This document shows positions 12,201 to 23,718 of a DNA stretch of 64,000 nucleotides, piece by piece (the stretch's first letter is position 1; each line of letters begins with the position of its first letter). The notes under the pieces are model-generated. The model was not told the origin of the DNA. It searched no databases and saw only the letters and a list, made by a program, of their open reading frames with translations. The stretch covers positions 6,221,001 through 6,285,000 of the forward strand of contig OY783220.1 in NCBI GenBank assembly GCA_963678705.1, written 5' to 3'. Origin of the DNA: Panorpa germanica. Lineage: Eukaryota; Arthropoda; Insecta; Mecoptera; Panorpidae. A program made the translations under genes and the position numbers.

Positions 12201-15200
12201 TTGAGTACGTCGGTGATGTTATTGTCTAGTTGTAGGTTTTGTCTTGTTTGGTTAAATTTCTTGCATTGTAGCAATAGTTGTTTCATAGGAGTTTAAGGAA
12301 GCAATATGTTTTAAGGATTGTCTTGTTCAAATGACTTTAAACATTCTACTATATACGGTATTACAGAGACGACCATACTAACAAAACAAATGTTAAGTAC
12401 CAAAAAATGTAAGGTTTGTTTAAGCTCATGACCAAAATCTGAGCTTAAAAACAAAAGTGTCAGCTACCTAACTATTCAAGGATCGCCATTGAATAATTTT
12501 GTGTAGATTTTAATTTGGCATAATTGGACCATATTTCTTTCAAAATGGGCAAGGCGTTGAATTAATTATGAGAAAGCGAATCACTACAGAATATCATCTG
12601 AATATTCACTACAAAACATTGAAAGATATGAAGATTTAAGACAAAATTGATCAAAGGGTCCAAGAGGTATTTTCTCTTAATCTGTCGACGATAAGAACAG
12701 ACGCTGATCATCGAATTTTTGGTCAATGATGTGAACCTAGACAGATGATGATTTTTAAAGCGCAGTGCTAATTCTAATCTGCAGGTGGGAAACGAGATGT
12801 CAAATTGACACCTATTCGACATCAATTTTTTTCAAATTTAACTGTTCAAATTTTTCCATTGTTTTGGAAATTACACAAGTAGTCTCGATAAAATCATTAT
12901 AACTTGTAAATAAATAGTTGGAATGTCTTGATATTTTGACACATATCGTTTGAAAGTTAGTAGTATTTAAACATCATATACATTTGTCAATAATGGCGCC
13001 ATTATATATCAACCTACGAACTTATTCAGTGATGTGATACTGTAGGTTGTTATATAGAGAATTCGATCTCAAAATAAATTATAATTAGTAATAATATTTG
13101 TTGCATTTTATAACAAAATGATAAACATATGATAAAATAGTAAAACAAATTCAATTACATAATCTACCCGTAGTATCGAGAACGTGAAATATAAACTGAA
13201 GTACCAGTACATATAAGGGTGGGTTAAGAGTTTTTACGATTCTATTTCCGTTTCTTCTTCGTTGGAGTAATGACCTCTTACAGCTTATGCGATGATGTCA
13301 GTGTTGCAGTTATATTGATAGCGAATTATTTAAAGTCTAACTCACTTGTGTATGAACAAGTTACAAGATAATTAGTTATTCTAGGAACAATAACAATTGG
13401 GTAGTGTCTACATTTGAATTTCATAAAATTGCATTATATACTGATAAATTTCAAACGCGATTGATTATGGTAAGAATCATTATATATTTGTTTTTATTAA
13501 ACAGTAATTTAAAGGGACAAACGGTACGCATTTCAACTTATGAAAAAAATATGAAACTTATGAAACAATTTATAAAAAACGTATGGTATAAAAAAAGCCT
13601 CATTCCTACACAATGTTTTGATATTTAATTAACTGTTTTTATTTAATATTGTAATCTAGATTTCAGGTTTTCGTTTAAGTATTCCCATTCACATTTGTGT
13701 TTTAATTTAAGTTTAGTTAATTTAGTTGGTGCGTATGCATCGTTAGTAATATAAATTTTGAAAGTTCGTCAAAATTGTATGTGAAATAATTAAAATTGCT
13801 ATTTTTAATAACAAGTACTAATAGAAATTGTTTTCACTTCTATATTTTCGCTTCTAACACTGACATTAAACTTCTTTTTAAAGTAAATGCAGTAGCATTT
13901 TGACAGATTGTCACATTTTGGAGGTTATAATATAATATAGTTTTTCTTAATTTAATATTTTTAATTTAAAGCATTAGACCTTGTAAGGTTCTAAAAAACT
14001 AAGAAAACTTAAAAAAATAACTTAAAAATGGTATTGTGAATGACTACGAGTATTGCCATATGCTAAACAATTTAAATTAAATACAAAATACAAAATTAAA
14101 TTAAAGCAGTGAGTGGGAATGATACTTAAGCCTTTATTTATTTAAAAAGCCTAAAATAATAAATGACAGAACGTGACAATGGGGAATAGAGAGTTGCAAG
14201 TTTTGTGATGTCATATCTAATCCAAAATTTGGCTTCCAAAAAAAAAAATACAACATCAAAAAGCACTATATGACTACAGAAAATATAATTTTATATATTG
14301 TGACGTCACAAAAAAAAAGAGGGGGTTGTCTGCACAAAATGAAACAAAACGTGACAATGAGGACGAGAAGGTTATGATGAAATTTGTGTGCCCTAACTTA
14401 TGAATACCCTTTAAGTAGTAGCCAATTTTGAGAAGCCATGGTGTCAAAGCAAAATGCATCAGGAGTTAAATAAAAGCTTATAATAATCATACATCTTCAT
14501 TTTAGTTCCGGTTTCATTGGATATACTGATATAACACGAGTATACACCACGTTAAAGCTACATCGTATACAGTTAATTCATAGAATTTTTACGTTACTTC
14601 TGAAAATTACAAACTCATTAACGTAAAAAAAGAATTGTAAAATTCTAGTAAAAATGTTAAAAATAAAAATGAAAAAAAACCGTACGTACTCTTACTCGTA
14701 TATAGTAAACTTATCGTAGTGTAAAAATCACGACAAAAAAAAGTAAAAGCAAAGAACGAAGCTGAAGCGTTCAGCATTCTCATTGACTGCAGTGCAGAGC
14801 CTTTTTAAAAACTCTTAATGAACGCCTGTAGCGATTAAAAAACAGAAAAAAATAATGTATATGTATAGATAGTTTTTTTGTATGGTTGTGGTGGTACAAA
14901 TACGATGAGTATATTGGGAACCACCACATTTTATATAGGGAATTTAGATGTAAAACGGGTGCAAGTACATACGTGTATACTACATGTAATTGTTTGTGAC
15001 ATTCAATTTTCAATCTGTTTTCTGAATATATGTGAAAAAGAACACACAGACAGACACGGAGAGATACTAACACATATATGAGTATAACCAACATTTGATG
15101 CGGTATTCTTCCCTTTTTTAATTTGTGTCAACTGCATGAAAATACACTATGTATAATACTATAATTTGCATTGGTATTGGTATTAACTTTTGTAAAAACT

Positions 15201-18200
15201 TGTTGAGTTTTGTAAGCAAAAAGAAATTAAGGTAAAGCTTATTATTTCGATATACATACACTTATTGATTTTAATAATATTATAATAAACATTATATATT
15301 TTAAATAATTGACGGTGAAAAGAGTCTTTGGCTCAATCTTTTAAGTATTGCAATTCTTTCTGATCTTCCGTACCTACCTTTTTTAAACAATTAGCCAAAG
15401 TCAACGTGTTCTAAGATTGAAGATTTAAGAACTTTTCGAATACATTTGTTTATAGATACCGCACATTTTTCTTTGATTTTGTGCCGTCCGCGTCTATGGA
15501 TATGTATGTACACCAATGCTCCAAAACACAAATTTTAAATAAACCCAGAAAAAACCTAGCTCAAGAACCGTTTCAGTATGGCTATAAATTATATTTTGCA
15601 GTCTAGCTGTAATTACCTTTCTTAAGTCTCACAAGAAAATCAATTATATCTAGTCTAATTGCCATTTAGTCTATCCGAATTTACACATTATGAGATATTT
15701 CATGAAAAAAATCTATCCACCCAGATTTGGGTGGAGAACCGCAAGGTGTATATAATACGAATGACTACCTAATAGTACAATCAAATTGAGAGGAAAGCAC
15801 TCATTTTCCAAGAGAAAACAAAAGTACTGAAAGTTAAGAAGAAAAAAAATACTAAACGTCAATAATATTTTTCCTAATGCAAAGAATGGTTCATGAATCA
15901 TTCTATTCAATTTCAATTCCTCCAATCAACATCAATCCAATTCACCTTTACTTTTGTTTTTAGATATTTCTCAATTTTCATTTTATTCAGTGCTATCCAT
16001 ATGTATATAATACATAAATTTTTCACTCTAGGGATAAACTCTTTAAAGAATCAGATTCTAATTTTCGTTCAGTTTTGAGTTACCACATACGATTAAGATT
16101 TGATTTGATCGTGTAATTTCCATTAAAGATTCTCGGACAAGCTAAGCAAACTACCTCTCTCTCAAAATAGTAACTAGATACAATTAAATACGGTGTGAAA
16201 GCAAAAAAAAAAGAAGAAGTGTATAAATGGTGAAATAATTTACCGAAAATATTTCTAATATGAATGTTTTGGGATTCATTTAGCCAGCTTTGATGCATTT
16301 GTAATTGCATCCTACTAGAGTCATTGAAATTAATCCGTTAAAGAAGGAATTCAAGTATTTAAGAGATAATACATACGTTACAGAATTTCTATGCTGAAAT
16401 AACTTCAATGATAGCCAAAGCACGATTTATCTGATTTGTTTCAGATTTATTTGAAAACTTTCCTTTTATCTTTACATGGGAATTCGCATTTATTGATACA
16501 GGATTAGTTGTATTCTAAACCTATAAGTTTACCATGTTCACTTGGCTTGATTCTAAAACGATGGAATCATCATAAATAATTTAAATTTTACATATACATA
16601 TAACCGTTATTAACATATACATACTAAGTCAATTGAAATTGAAAAAGTAGGTGAAATTTAAAATCTACATTGCCTACAAAATAAATTATGTAATAAAAGA
16701 ATATTTAGGTATCAATTTAGTTAGTTGAAAAGGTATATGTATTATGTATTTAAGGTTTATTTTTTATTTAATATAAAAAAGATAAACTTTTACGTAAAAA
16801 ATTGTAGGTTAATATAATGTAACAAACATAACATTAAAGAAAATATTCTTTATATTAGCGGATAGGGATTTTACTTTCTAATTTCTTTTGGGGTGATATA
16901 TTGAAATAAAAATTGCAAGCCGAAAAGTATCACACGAGAAATTGTTATGAACGTATAAATTGAACGAAGTATACCTGTTTCCACCTTGTTGGCAAGAGGT
17001 TATGTATGTGCCAAGTGAAAACGGAAATACACACTTTTTAAGTTCTTTACATATCTCTCTCTTTGAAATGAATTATATTTTATCATCAAAACAAATAACC
17101 GACATTATGCAACTAATATTAAACATTTCATATTTAATGTTTTAATTAATATTAAAAACAAGATTAATTGATTAAATGGTAATTAGAAGTAGAGTTGTAA
17201 AGCCCCATTCCCACTCACTGAGTTTTAGTGTTAATTTAAGATTTTAACACTAAAATGTAAGTTTCAGCTAGGGAAATGTAAAGAAATAAAATTAATTAAA
17301 TTGAATACAATAATATAACACATGGGCTGAAAAGTCCCGGGCCTAACACATAGATGGCGCTAGTTTTATTGCAGTCACCTTTTTTTCAGTTAATACTAAC
17401 CTTCAAAAGACAGCTGTTAAAATTTCATGATATTCTATTCAGTAGTTTGTGAGTTATTGTGCTAAGAGTGACGCTACTTTTGTTATTTTCAAAACAATGG
17501 ATCAAAAACAAATTCGTGTTTTAATTTTACCCTGCTTCTTGATGGGAAAAAATACCGTTCAAGCGAAGCAATGGCTTGAAAAGTGTTATGGGGACTCCGC
17601 TCCATCAGAAACAACAATAAAACGTTGGTTTGCTGACTTCAAACGTGGTCGTAGAGACACCGATGATGCAGAACGCAGTGGACGTCTTAAACACACGTAT
17701 TAAATAAAGATAGTAATCATTACACAGTATTGTATATTACTGACGCAAGACACATGATTACACAAGTTCAAATTCACATTTAAGGTTAAAACCTTAAATT
17801 AAAACTTGGATGGGGATGGGACTTATTTCTATATTAATAATTATCTACAAAAATTAAATTTTGATTAAAAAACAAATGGACGTACTAATAACGCAGTCGG
17901 ATCTTGGACGATTACGATTAGTCCTAAAACATCTTCTTGGAAGTGTTAATCTTTTATGCTTCAATACGCCTAAGAATAAATAGCGTTTTCTTTTCATCTT
18001 TCTTTGCACTTTCTCTGAACTTTCAGCACAGTGTGAATATTTTGTGTTCTATTAAAGAAACAATTCTGCTCTTTCAATTTTATCGCGTTATGGTAAAAAG
18101 TGTCGCCTGTGTTACACTGAAAAAATGTAATGTAAACTTTCTGCATCATCCATAGTTCACAATTGTCACCAACAAAAAAAAAAAAAAACAAGTTGTTTTT

Positions 18201-21200
18201 TTTCCTTTTTCATTATATTAATACGATTTCAACAGCTAGGTTATATCTTCCATTAATTGTAACATAGTTAATTACATAGTAAGTACATATATATGGCAAA
18301 CGTTTTTACGTATTCATAACCGAAAACATGTGTAAAATACAGCGCAAAACTGTACGGTGTTAAACTGACAGTGTAAAAAGAACACAGTGTGGAATTAAAA
18401 CATGAAAAGAAAACGCTAGAACACTTGTCGAATAATTAGGTAAAATTATATATTACATATGTATACATTTTATTGATATTTGTTTTGATTAAATATGTTT
18501 TTAATCAATGTTAACAGTCTTCTTATTTTATATATGTAGTATTGTATAGTAATGGTATTATTTGTTTCAAATAAAAAATAATAAAAAAATATGAAGTATA
18601 TAAATCTGTACTTGTAAAAATCTATCAAATTTAAGCAAAGAAAATTTTTGCGTAAGACGCAAATTGAATCACGACAGTAACGAAACATAAAATGTAACTG
18701 CGCAATAAACTTCTTAGGAGAAACACTGCAGCATTGAAGATAATTTTAAAACATATAATATTTAGCAACTTTTTTAATATCAATGTATTATGATTGTTTT
18801 AATTAAAAGGTACAATAACTGACCTTAATATTATTATTAAAATCCATTTGCATTTGTCACTTTCTTCCTTTTAATATTTATATAATAATAATAAATAAAT
18901 AAATCATTTGTAATATTCACGCCTTTTAACATATTTAAAAACATGTTAAAACAATCGAAATTTAAAATGACACTAAACTTTATAATAATAATAAATAATA
19001 TATATTATCAAGAAGTAAGAATATATAATAATAACGTAACAATTCTAATTTGATTCTAATTGAGAAAAGACGTAAATAACGAACGTTTATGCTGATGTTA
19101 AAAAACTAACAAGAAGCTAAAAGAACTTTAGTACAACCGGCAGCTACTGGCGGCAGCACTAATCACGGATCGATACCATATTACAAACTTCATCTATTAA
19201 TTGGGTATTTTGAATATTTTATCAAATATTAAATACAAATACCATTACTATTAATTACCTATTTAATATGTTTAAAACTAGATTAAAATTTATTAGATCA
19301 AATGAAAATGTGTATTATAGCTACTTAATTAATAGATGCAGTGTAATATTTTAAAAGTAATAAAACACAATGTAAGTTTTATTTGAAAAGCTCTCGCTAT
19401 GTGAAACATTGTAACGAAATACAGTTTTCTCGAATAAATCATTATGGAAAGAGTAGAAAAACTCAAATAAAGAATTATTATACAATACAAAAATGCTGTA
19501 GCTATCAAAAAAAAAGTTGCATTATAAAGAAGATTAGCTGAAAATAGATAGTAATGAAGACAACGTAATTAAAGACATATTTTTAGTAAAGAAAAATAAT
19601 GAAAGTATATAAAAATCAGAATAAACAAATACTCCTATAATATGGTTATTCATAAATTGTATGTCTTAAATATTCTGGATTTGAACCAAATTAGTAGGAG
19701 TCTGTAATAAGATGTTCGAACACACGATAAGATACATTGCCATTGCATCAAATTTAAGCTAAAATTAATTTCGGTTTGTTAACATTGGATACTACCCGCA
19801 TCCTGATTAAAGCAGTGTTTATAGTGCCTAGACCTGTAAGTACACCGCTGCTTAATACAATTATGATTCAAAAAATAAACAAAACTAGACAATACAGTAT
19901 TGGTCCCACAATCTAATTCGAAGACACATCAGCTTAATGTCCACGCCTGAACACCTTCGGCCACTGTGTCAGTGCTAGAAAGACATATAGATTGCCAAGT
20001 TCATTAGTGAAACAGCTCCGATTTAAGATTCCGACGAAAACAATATTCGAATTGCAACGATTCCAGCGATATTCGACTAATTTATCTGCAATATAATTTT
20101 GTTTGGTTGCATTTATGAGTTTCCTAGTATTAAATCATATACAACGTACAACTTTGCATATAACTGCATACTCAACTCAAATTTCGATTATATACTCAAT
20201 ATATACTCAACATGTATATGTATGTACATAAATTTAAAAAACTCACGCTATGCATAATTAACATTTATCTAAATATTTAAATTAATAGAAAACTAAAGCT
20301 TCATTACAAAACATAACTTCAATCATAAAATGTATTATCATTAAAAATTATCTGATAACAGAAACTATAAAATGACATCATACTTTTCAACAAGATAACG
20401 TAAAACTACTTTGTATCTAGTCTTTACATGTCAACGACTACTACAATAAACACAACACTATATAACTGCATAAATTTGTATAAATTTTATACAAATATTG
20501 TATAAAATTTGAATTTAAATAGAAGTATTTCATGTATTGTATACTGGTTTGCTTCTTTACTGTAAGATGAGACATCTAGCAGTAAATGTCAAAACTCAAT
20601 CAGTTCAATAGCAAATATTGCTATATTACTGAAAGAATAGATAATGGAACCACTGTGATTTTGAAAGAAAAATAGCAGACCGCAATATTGGACGCAATAG
20701 TTTAATTGCAGAATTACTACATGATGCAGCATAGATGTAATGTAACAAAGAGAAATATTTTTTTTCATTTAGGCTGCGGTAGAAACACATTTGTACCGCT
20801 AGTGCTTTATAAATTATTATTAAGGACAATTAATATTAGAAAATGTATATTTAGTTAACTAATTTAGTTAAATAATTTAGTAACTACATTATATTCTAAT
20901 ATATACGTATCAGAAAATAGGCTAGTAAAAAATGCAACAAAACAAAACTAATCGAAAATGTCACAAACCCTCTATATATTTAATGTGGTACTTAAAACGA
21001 TGTATTATAAGGATAAATATTTTGTTATTAAATTAAAAATATACTATCATTTAAAACACCCAATTCTTGTTCAACATTATCTTAATATTGGAATTAAAGT
21101 GATTCTTTTCAAATAAGCCGAAATGCGTCACTCATTTAGAAGCGTAGGCCGGAATGACGAAGCTAATATGAAAAACTGTTAGGTAGAAAATGAAGGGAGT

Positions 21201-23375
21201 AGAATACAAAAAACACGACCCACTATCCGGGCAAAACATGTAGGTGTTTTCCGCCTGCCGTTGCGTCAGTCCGGTAATTGAAATAAATATATTATGGAAA
21301 TAAAAAAAATATAACACTAGCAATAACAGCAAAATTGTAAACAAGTAATTTTAGAATGAAAAAGTTTGAAATCAACTTCGCCACTGTATTTTCATTGTCG
21401 TCCAAGTTAAATACCAATTTCTCTTAACTTCTTGAGTTTATTAAGAATAATATTTCAATTGAGAAACCTATTCAAAATAATCTACTTGCTTTGTCTCAAT
21501 ATACGTTAAAATATATTTCATTTTTATCTGAACATTCTCCCATAATTTAATTACTACCGACCAGTAAAAAAGGCCTGATATAAAGAATTATTTGTGCAAG
21601 CATGCTTTAAAATATGTAAACACTTTGTATAATATTTTACAAATTTCAATCAGTAGAATTTCGATACAGTAGAATTTATTATCGAAAATAGATGACATTA
21701 ATCCAAATGAAAATTATAAACGTAGCATTTATATAAGCATAATTATGTAGTACATACGTTTTGTACATGAGATATATATCCCTATATTGAATGAACAAAT
21801 AATTAAGATTTTAACAAATGAGAAATACGTAAATAAACGTATATATAAATATAAATCTGCAAAATAAATGCATTTGATAATTTAATGGTAAAGGGAATAT
21901 TTCGATTTAAAAACGAGTACTACATTATTTAATTCTACTACACTTTTTACTCTAGTAATATTCATTTCAATTGTGATTTTATATTATTTAAGAAAAGAAT
22001 AAGTAGTTCATCATCCTCTAGTACACATTTATACCAACGTTCTAAATTAAATATTACTTCATTTCCTAAAATAAATTTATTTTTATTGCAATATAATTTC
22101 GTAATAATAATTGACAAAGATGTGCTTTTAATATATGATTAATTCATTTTAATATTCTTTTTATAGTCTATCTACTCATTCAGGCCATATCTTCGGGTCA
22201 TGTGAAATAACATAGTTGGGGCAATACTCATCAGCAATATTATCAATAAATAAATATTGACTTATTAGTTGAAAAAGAACTCAGTGAAGACTTTATGGTA
22301 AAAATTACTATAAAAGCATAAAACTATCGCCAAAACACCATAATAACAACTTGGAAATTTCAAATATTTCTTAATATAATTATAAACTATCACAATGTTA
22401 ATTGTGAAATATCAACAATTCATTCCACTAAATGAGCAGTAATATGTATGATAAAAATAAGAAATTAATTTCCTTTATCGTTAATTTGTATTCAGTATTT
22501 TAACTTAACTTATTAAGCATATAAACAACATCCATTTATGTTATAATTTAAAAAGCTTTTAAAAATAACTTTAAAACGCTTTTAAATAGTATTATGTTTT
22601 AGAGTTGTTTTTGTTTTTATGAAATAAATTCTAAACAAAATCAGAAATTAGTAAAATTTAGATAAATTTGACATTCTAACTCTTCATAAACAATTTAGAA
22701 ACTGATTAGAAAGATAAGATTAATGATACTAGTGAACTAAATGTGTAGAAAATAATTGCTTTCATAAATGACAGATAGCACAATCAAATAGTCGTGGGCG
22801 GTGGCACTGACATTTGAAATAACTTAGGATATAATTCTAAATCGATGGGTAAAAGTATATAAAATAATATAACTTTAGTTTATCTCCAATTATATTGTGC
22901 AGGAGTATGCTTATATGATTGTTATTAACACATGGCCAACTGACGTTAAGGTTCGACATGCGGCTGTCGGTCTTAACCTAGCATGACAATCAAAACAATT
23001 ACAGTTGAAATGCAAGTAATTTATGAATAAAAATAAATTGACACTCACCGTAAAACATTGTAATGAGTGGTCGTGATTATAATTTGATGCAAAATTTAAC
23101 TATATAGAAAGAGCCGTGTTATAATTATAGAATCTCTGTCTCACAAATGCATAAAAACATCATTTAATACAATAGATCAGCCACGCCATGGCGGACCCAA
23201 TGAGGAATTGTTTAGAAGAACATGCGGCCAGGCACTACATAAAGAGCCACTCACCTTCTTGTATATTTTCCAAGTCATCTTCTTGTAGGTATGATAATTC
23301 TAAAAATAAATTCACCTTAAGCATATGATCAACATAACATATAATTGAAAATATAGCAGACAACTCACCCGCCAT
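9240..23375 (-). CDS. Unrecognised gene, 5' coding exons
   Basis: Three minus-strand exons join in phase. Exon 1 (23,369-23,375) is ATGGCGG before gtgagt; exon 2 (23,255-23,299) follows ttatttttag and ends before gtgagt; exon 3 (9,240-9,351) follows tttattatag and ends before gtaagt. Together they read MAELSYLQEDDLENIQE, then VGGDDKNLGSPGQQDEWRHL, then a basic stretch RPVHRFKKYSTSEDTFVR, ending in phase 2. The peptide is hydrophilic: an acidic start, a Gly/Gln/Asp linker, then a basic Ser/Thr-rich part. There is no signal peptide. I do not recognise the family. Direct joining across a 13.9 kb intron is inferred from phase and splice quality, so an extra exon could lie between. The rest was not found, so the protein is partial here. 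It is divergently transcribed from MRPL38. Confidence 0.65.
9735..10045 (-). mobile_element. LINE-like 3' tail, copy 1
   Basis: About 310 bases similar to 12,053-12,370 in the same orientation. Read on the minus strand, it holds a short coding tail with a C-N-K-F-N-Q-I-R-Q-I-L-Q-L motif, then non-coding sequence ending in ATAAATAAAATAAAAA-like repeats. That layout (coding tail, UTR, A-rich repeat end) fits a non-LTR retrotransposon. A short plus-strand match to the same 3' end is at 41,958-42,010. No reverse-transcriptase domain is left, so the clade cannot be named. Confidence 0.5.
10056..10247 (+). mobile_element. Short MITE, about 50-base inverted arms, probable TA duplication
   Basis: A 192-base element whose arms begin GGGTCTTTCAACAAGAG and, on the reverse strand, AGGTTCTTTCAAGAAGAGG. 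Both arms continue with a TTTTAAATCAA(C/T)AGAAAAACGCAA stretch. TA lies on both flanks (10,054-10,055 and 10,248-10,249), which fits a Tc1/mariner-type non-autonomous element. It abuts LINE-like copy 1. Confidence 0.7.
10754..10780 (+). repeat. GAGTT microsatellite
   Basis: Five tandem copies of GAGTT plus a partial one. Confidence 0.85.
10990..11490. promoter_or_regulatory. GC-rich, strand-skewed island
   Basis: About 500 bases much richer in G+C than the rest. The left part is purine-rich on the plus strand (GAGAGAAAGAGAGAGGAAG), the right part pyrimidine-rich. Read on the minus strand it holds a donor-like GGTG/gtaagttt at about 11,386-11,394. Because it sits in the 13.9 kb intron of the unrecognised minus-strand gene, it could be an internal promoter with an untranslated first exon. 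An ACAGGGTGGTCC string on the minus strand also looks like an insect transposon end, so a decayed element is the main alternative. Confidence 0.35.
12053..12370 (-). mobile_element. LINE-like 3' tail, copy 2
   Basis: Second copy of the 9,735-10,045 repeat, same orientation, with extra bases in the coding-tail part (around 12,270-12,310). Open reading is broken. Its sequence differs enough from copy 1 to indicate two old insertions and not a recent tandem duplication. Confidence 0.5.
12371..13596. other. Gene-free intronic sequence
   Basis: No exon or repeat structure was recognised. It lies in the long intron inferred for the unrecognised minus-strand gene. Confidence 0.4.
13597..14127 (+). 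mobile_element. MITE of the GCCTCATTCCCACTCACTG family, long copy
   Basis: Ends GCCTCATTCCTACACAATG and, on the right, CAGTGAGTGGGAATGATAC are inverted copies of one terminal repeat. The interior shares long stretches with 40,806-41,127 and, inverted, 44,285-44,654. No coding capacity. This is the only copy with both ends present (about 530 bases). Confidence 0.7.
14128..17201. other. Gene-free intronic sequence
   Basis: Three kilobases without a supported exon or repeat. Short open frames here (for example plus 14,878-15,081 and minus 14,780-15,094, which overlap) have no matching splice sites or family motifs. Confidence 0.4.
17202..17825 (+). mobile_element. Composite: MITE with a mariner fragment inside
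   Basis: The left edge reads GCCCCATTCCCACTCACTGA, close to the end of the 13,597 family; the right edge, CTTGGATGGGGATGGGACTT, resembles the inverted end but is more decayed. Between them lies a mariner fragment (17,322-17,703). An inverted repeat GTGTTAATTTAAGATTTTAACAC follows the left end. A solo end of the same subfamily, sharing AAATGTAAGTTTCAGCT, is at 45,998-46,055. Confidence 0.55.
17322..17703 (+). pseudogene. Mariner transposon, 5' fragment with transposase N-terminus
   Basis: The start reads TGGGCTGAAAAGTCCCGGGC, a mariner-type terminal repeat. From the ATG at 17,497 a frame of about 69 residues gives MDQKQIRVLILPCFLMGKN, then Q-A-K-Q-W-L-E-K-C-Y-G-D-S-A-P-S-E-T-T, then IKRWFADFKRGRRDTDDAER and SGR. 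This is the first helix-turn-helix region of mariner transposase, with the conserved W-F-x-x-F-K-x-G and D-x-x-R-S-G-R motifs. It then runs into unrelated sequence and a stop. The whole DDD catalytic domain and the 3' end are missing, so it is a dead, 3'-deleted copy. It lies in an intron of the unrecognised minus-strand gene. Confidence 0.9.
17981..18418 (+). mobile_element. MITE with perfect 17-base inverted ends
   Basis: TAGCGTTTTCTTTTCAT at 17,981-17,997 is matched exactly in inverted form at 18,402-18,418. Inside, an ACACAGTGTG motif also occurs inverted near each end, so the inverted similarity extends inward. No coding frame. I could not see a clear target duplication, so the superfamily is open. 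Confidence 0.65.
18419..19800. other. Gene-free AT-rich sequence
   Basis: Long runs of ATAATAATAA- and TTAAATA-type low complexity. No exon or repeat with defined ends was found. Confidence 0.4.
19835..19978 (+). repeat. Dispersed repeat of unknown class, second copy
   Basis: Shares ACACCGCTGCTTAATA, an ATGATT segment and a TTCGGCCACTGTGTC segment with 39,148-39,258; diverged. Confidence 0.45.
19979..23048. other. Gene-free intronic sequence
   Basis: About 3 kb of AT-rich DNA without supported exons or defined repeats. Confidence 0.4.
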
Positions 23376-23718
23376 GTTGCAAGTAATAACAAAATATAAT
23401 GCAATCGCTGTTGCTCTCACGTGATTGGATGTCTCATAGATAAGAAATCAGACTTTTCCTCTATATTAAGTTACAGGTAATTTTTAATATATAACAATTA
23501 TTTCTTTGATTATGAAATTTGATAATTACACACAGAATTTAATATTAGATTCGTATATTGTCAGAAACAATAATATTGTTTCAATGAATACAAATACGAA
23601 GTTAAGCGTTGTTTGACATTTAAAAAATTTGTCATTTTATTGTTGTCTAGACTGAAGGACAACTTCATTCCATCAAGTTCATTAATTATCGTAAATGATT
23701 GTAAACTAAATAATTGCA
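23376..23718. promoter_or_regulatory. Divergent promoter between the unrecognised gene and MRPL38
   Basis: Only 343 bases separate the two start codons, which face away from each other. The stretch holds an E-box CACGTG at 23,418-23,423 immediately followed by an inverted CCAAT box (ATTGG, 23,424-23,428). No TATA box stands out at a fitting distance. Shared control of a housekeeping gene pair is the usual reading of such spacing; that part is inference. Confidence 0.55.
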
